The notes beneath the pieces are model-generated. The model did not search any database. It was not told where the DNA came from and saw only the letters and a program-made list of their open reading frames with translations. This document shows positions 63,316 to 64,000 of a DNA stretch of 64,000 nucleotides, in pieces. The DNA comes from Rhizobium sp. Q54 (GTDB lineage Bacteria; Pseudomonadota; Alphaproteobacteria; ATCC43930; CGMCC-115725). The stretch lies in assembly GCA_945861155.1 (NCBI GenBank), contig CAMATN010000008.1:1-64000 (forward strand), written 5' to 3'. The position numbers and the translations under genes were made by a program. The first letter of the stretch is position 1. The number at the start of each line of letters is the position of its first letter.

Positions 63316-64000
63316 TTAGGTGCGCCAACCCTTCCGGCCGCGGCCGCCGACGAGGCCGGCGCGGACGCGCTGTTTCAGGAGGGCGGGGGGGCGGAAGCGT
63401 TCGCCGTAGGCTTCGAAGAGGATTTCGGAGGCTTGCAGGACGAGCTTCGAGGTTGTCGCGTCCATCAGCTCGAACGGGCCCATCGGGTGGCCGAGGCCGA
63501 GTTTGCATGCGGTGTCGATGTCTTCCGGGGTGGCGACGCCGTCCTCGACGAGGCGCACCGCCTCGTTGAGAAAGACCAGGAACATGCGGTTGACCGCGAA
63601 ACCGGCGACGTCCTTGACCCGGATCGGGGTCTTGTCGGCCTCGCGCATCAGGCGCATCGCGGTCTCGACCGTCTCGGGCGCGGTGTCGAAGGCCGGGATC
63701 ACCTCGACCAATTTCATGCGCGAGGCCGGCGAAAAATAATGCGTTCCGATGAAGTTGGGGCGGCGGGCCTCGCCGACATGCGAGGCGAGGGTCGAAATCG
63801 GGATCGTCGAGGTGTTGCTGGCGAAGATGCAGGCGGGCTGGCAGATCGCGTCGAGATTCTTATACGTGTCGGCCTTGACCGCCTCGTCCTCGAACACCGC
63901 CTCGGTCACGAAATCGCAATCGGCGAACGGGTCGAGCGCGACACTCGTCGCGATCCGCGCCAGCGCCAGCACCTTGTCTTCCGGCTTGAAAAAGCCGCGC
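63316..64000 (-). CDS. 3-hydroxyacyl-CoA dehydrogenase, partial (5' end outside window)
   Basis: The frame is open to the window edge (RGFFKPEDKVLALARI before the track start), so only the C-terminal part is seen. IFASNTSTIPISTLASHVG and RRPNFIGTHYFSPASRMKLVEVIP contain the catalytic motif of the NAD-binding domain (GTHYFSP), and GFAVNRMFLVFLNEAVRLVEDG, KLGLGHPMGPFELMD are the C-terminal domain. It oxidises 3-hydroxyacyl-CoA in beta-oxidation or related paths. Whether it is a stand-alone or fused (FadJ/FadB-like) protein cannot be told; the KVLALARI start suggests a longer upstream domain. Confidence 0.9.
   Translation of the reverse strand, partial: RGFFKPEDKVLALARIATSVALDPFADCDFVTEAVFEDEAVKADTYKNLDAICQPACIFASNTSTIPISTLASHVGEARRPNFIGTHYFSPASRMKLVEVIPAFDTAPETVETAMRLMREADKTPIRVKDVAGFAVNRMFLVFLNEAVRLVEDGVATPEDIDTACKLGLGHPMGPFELMDATTSKLVLQASEILFEAYGERFRPPALLKQRVRAGLVGGRGRKGWRT

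Overview
The window is GC-rich DNA from an alphaproteobacterium, probably Rhizobiales or Rhodospirillales. This rests on gene content (COX15-type heme A synthase, double cold-shock-domain protein, Dpp-type transporter, CoxMSL-like molybdenum hydroxylase), GGAAC-N16-CGTT (EcfG/general stress response type) promoter motifs, and many palindromic intergenic repeats of the kind common in these genomes. I could not run a search, so the genus is not determined. No tRNA, rRNA or CRISPR array was seen.

Layout. 1-0.5 kb: the end of an IS5-family element that has cut a DUF2726 gene. 0.9-6.1 kb (minus): methylmalonyl-CoA mutase, heme A synthase, a small basic protein, a double cold-shock protein and a DUF2786 protein. 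6.3-9.2 kb: TauD-type dioxygenase, SMP-30 lactonase and a polysaccharide-deacetylase-like protein. 9.3-17 kb: a SARP-like regulator divergent from an unusual set made of a vanadium-haloperoxidase/PAP2-like enzyme, a large subtilase without a signal peptide, two unknown proteins and a secreted unknown. 17.2-22.9 kb: a complete five-gene peptide/opine ABC transporter operon. 23.0-26.2 kb: a vWA / PP2C / kinase set matching the TerY-P triad. 26.3-29.5 kb (minus): a protein with four CxxC/CxxH modules, and ilvD.

29.7-34.7 kb is a catabolic cluster (VOC protein, acyl-CoA ligase, MDR oxidoreductase, PaaI thioesterase, flavin monooxygenase). 34.8-39.5 kb holds a PRC-barrel stress protein with an EcfG-type promoter, a VapBC pair, a RidA-like protein, a frameshifted secreted protein, an enolase-superfamily enzyme, DUF488 and arfB. 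39.7-46.3 kb is a molybdenum hydroxylase operon with one FAD subunit, one 2Fe-2S subunit, two tandem 763-residue molybdopterin subunits and a MoaD/ThiS-like protein. 46.4-49.6 kb has two glycine-zipper envelope proteins and a GMC oxidoreductase. 49.6-54.2 kb has an internally duplicated unknown protein, a second flavin monooxygenase, a TauE/SafE exporter and a frameshifted HpaB-type hydroxylase. 54.3-64 kb (minus) has a GST remnant, trmFO, an MntA/HepT pair, the complete branched-chain 2-oxoacid dehydrogenase operon (E1 alpha, E1 beta, E2, E3), an ArsR-like regulator and the C-terminal part of a 3-hydroxyacyl-CoA dehydrogenase.

Two themes run through the window. The first is acyl-CoA and carboxylic-acid catabolism: branched-chain keto acids are oxidised to acyl-CoA by the Bkd complex, and propionyl units can enter the TCA cycle through methylmalonyl-CoA mutase. 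The second is heavy colonisation by at least six families of palindromic repeats. Most copies are intergenic, but two sit in frame inside essential-type genes (heme A synthase and the E2 acyltransferase) and several supply or border start codons. Four broken genes (DUF2726, a secreted protein, HpaB, GST) point to ongoing gene decay, unless some frameshifts are assembly errors.
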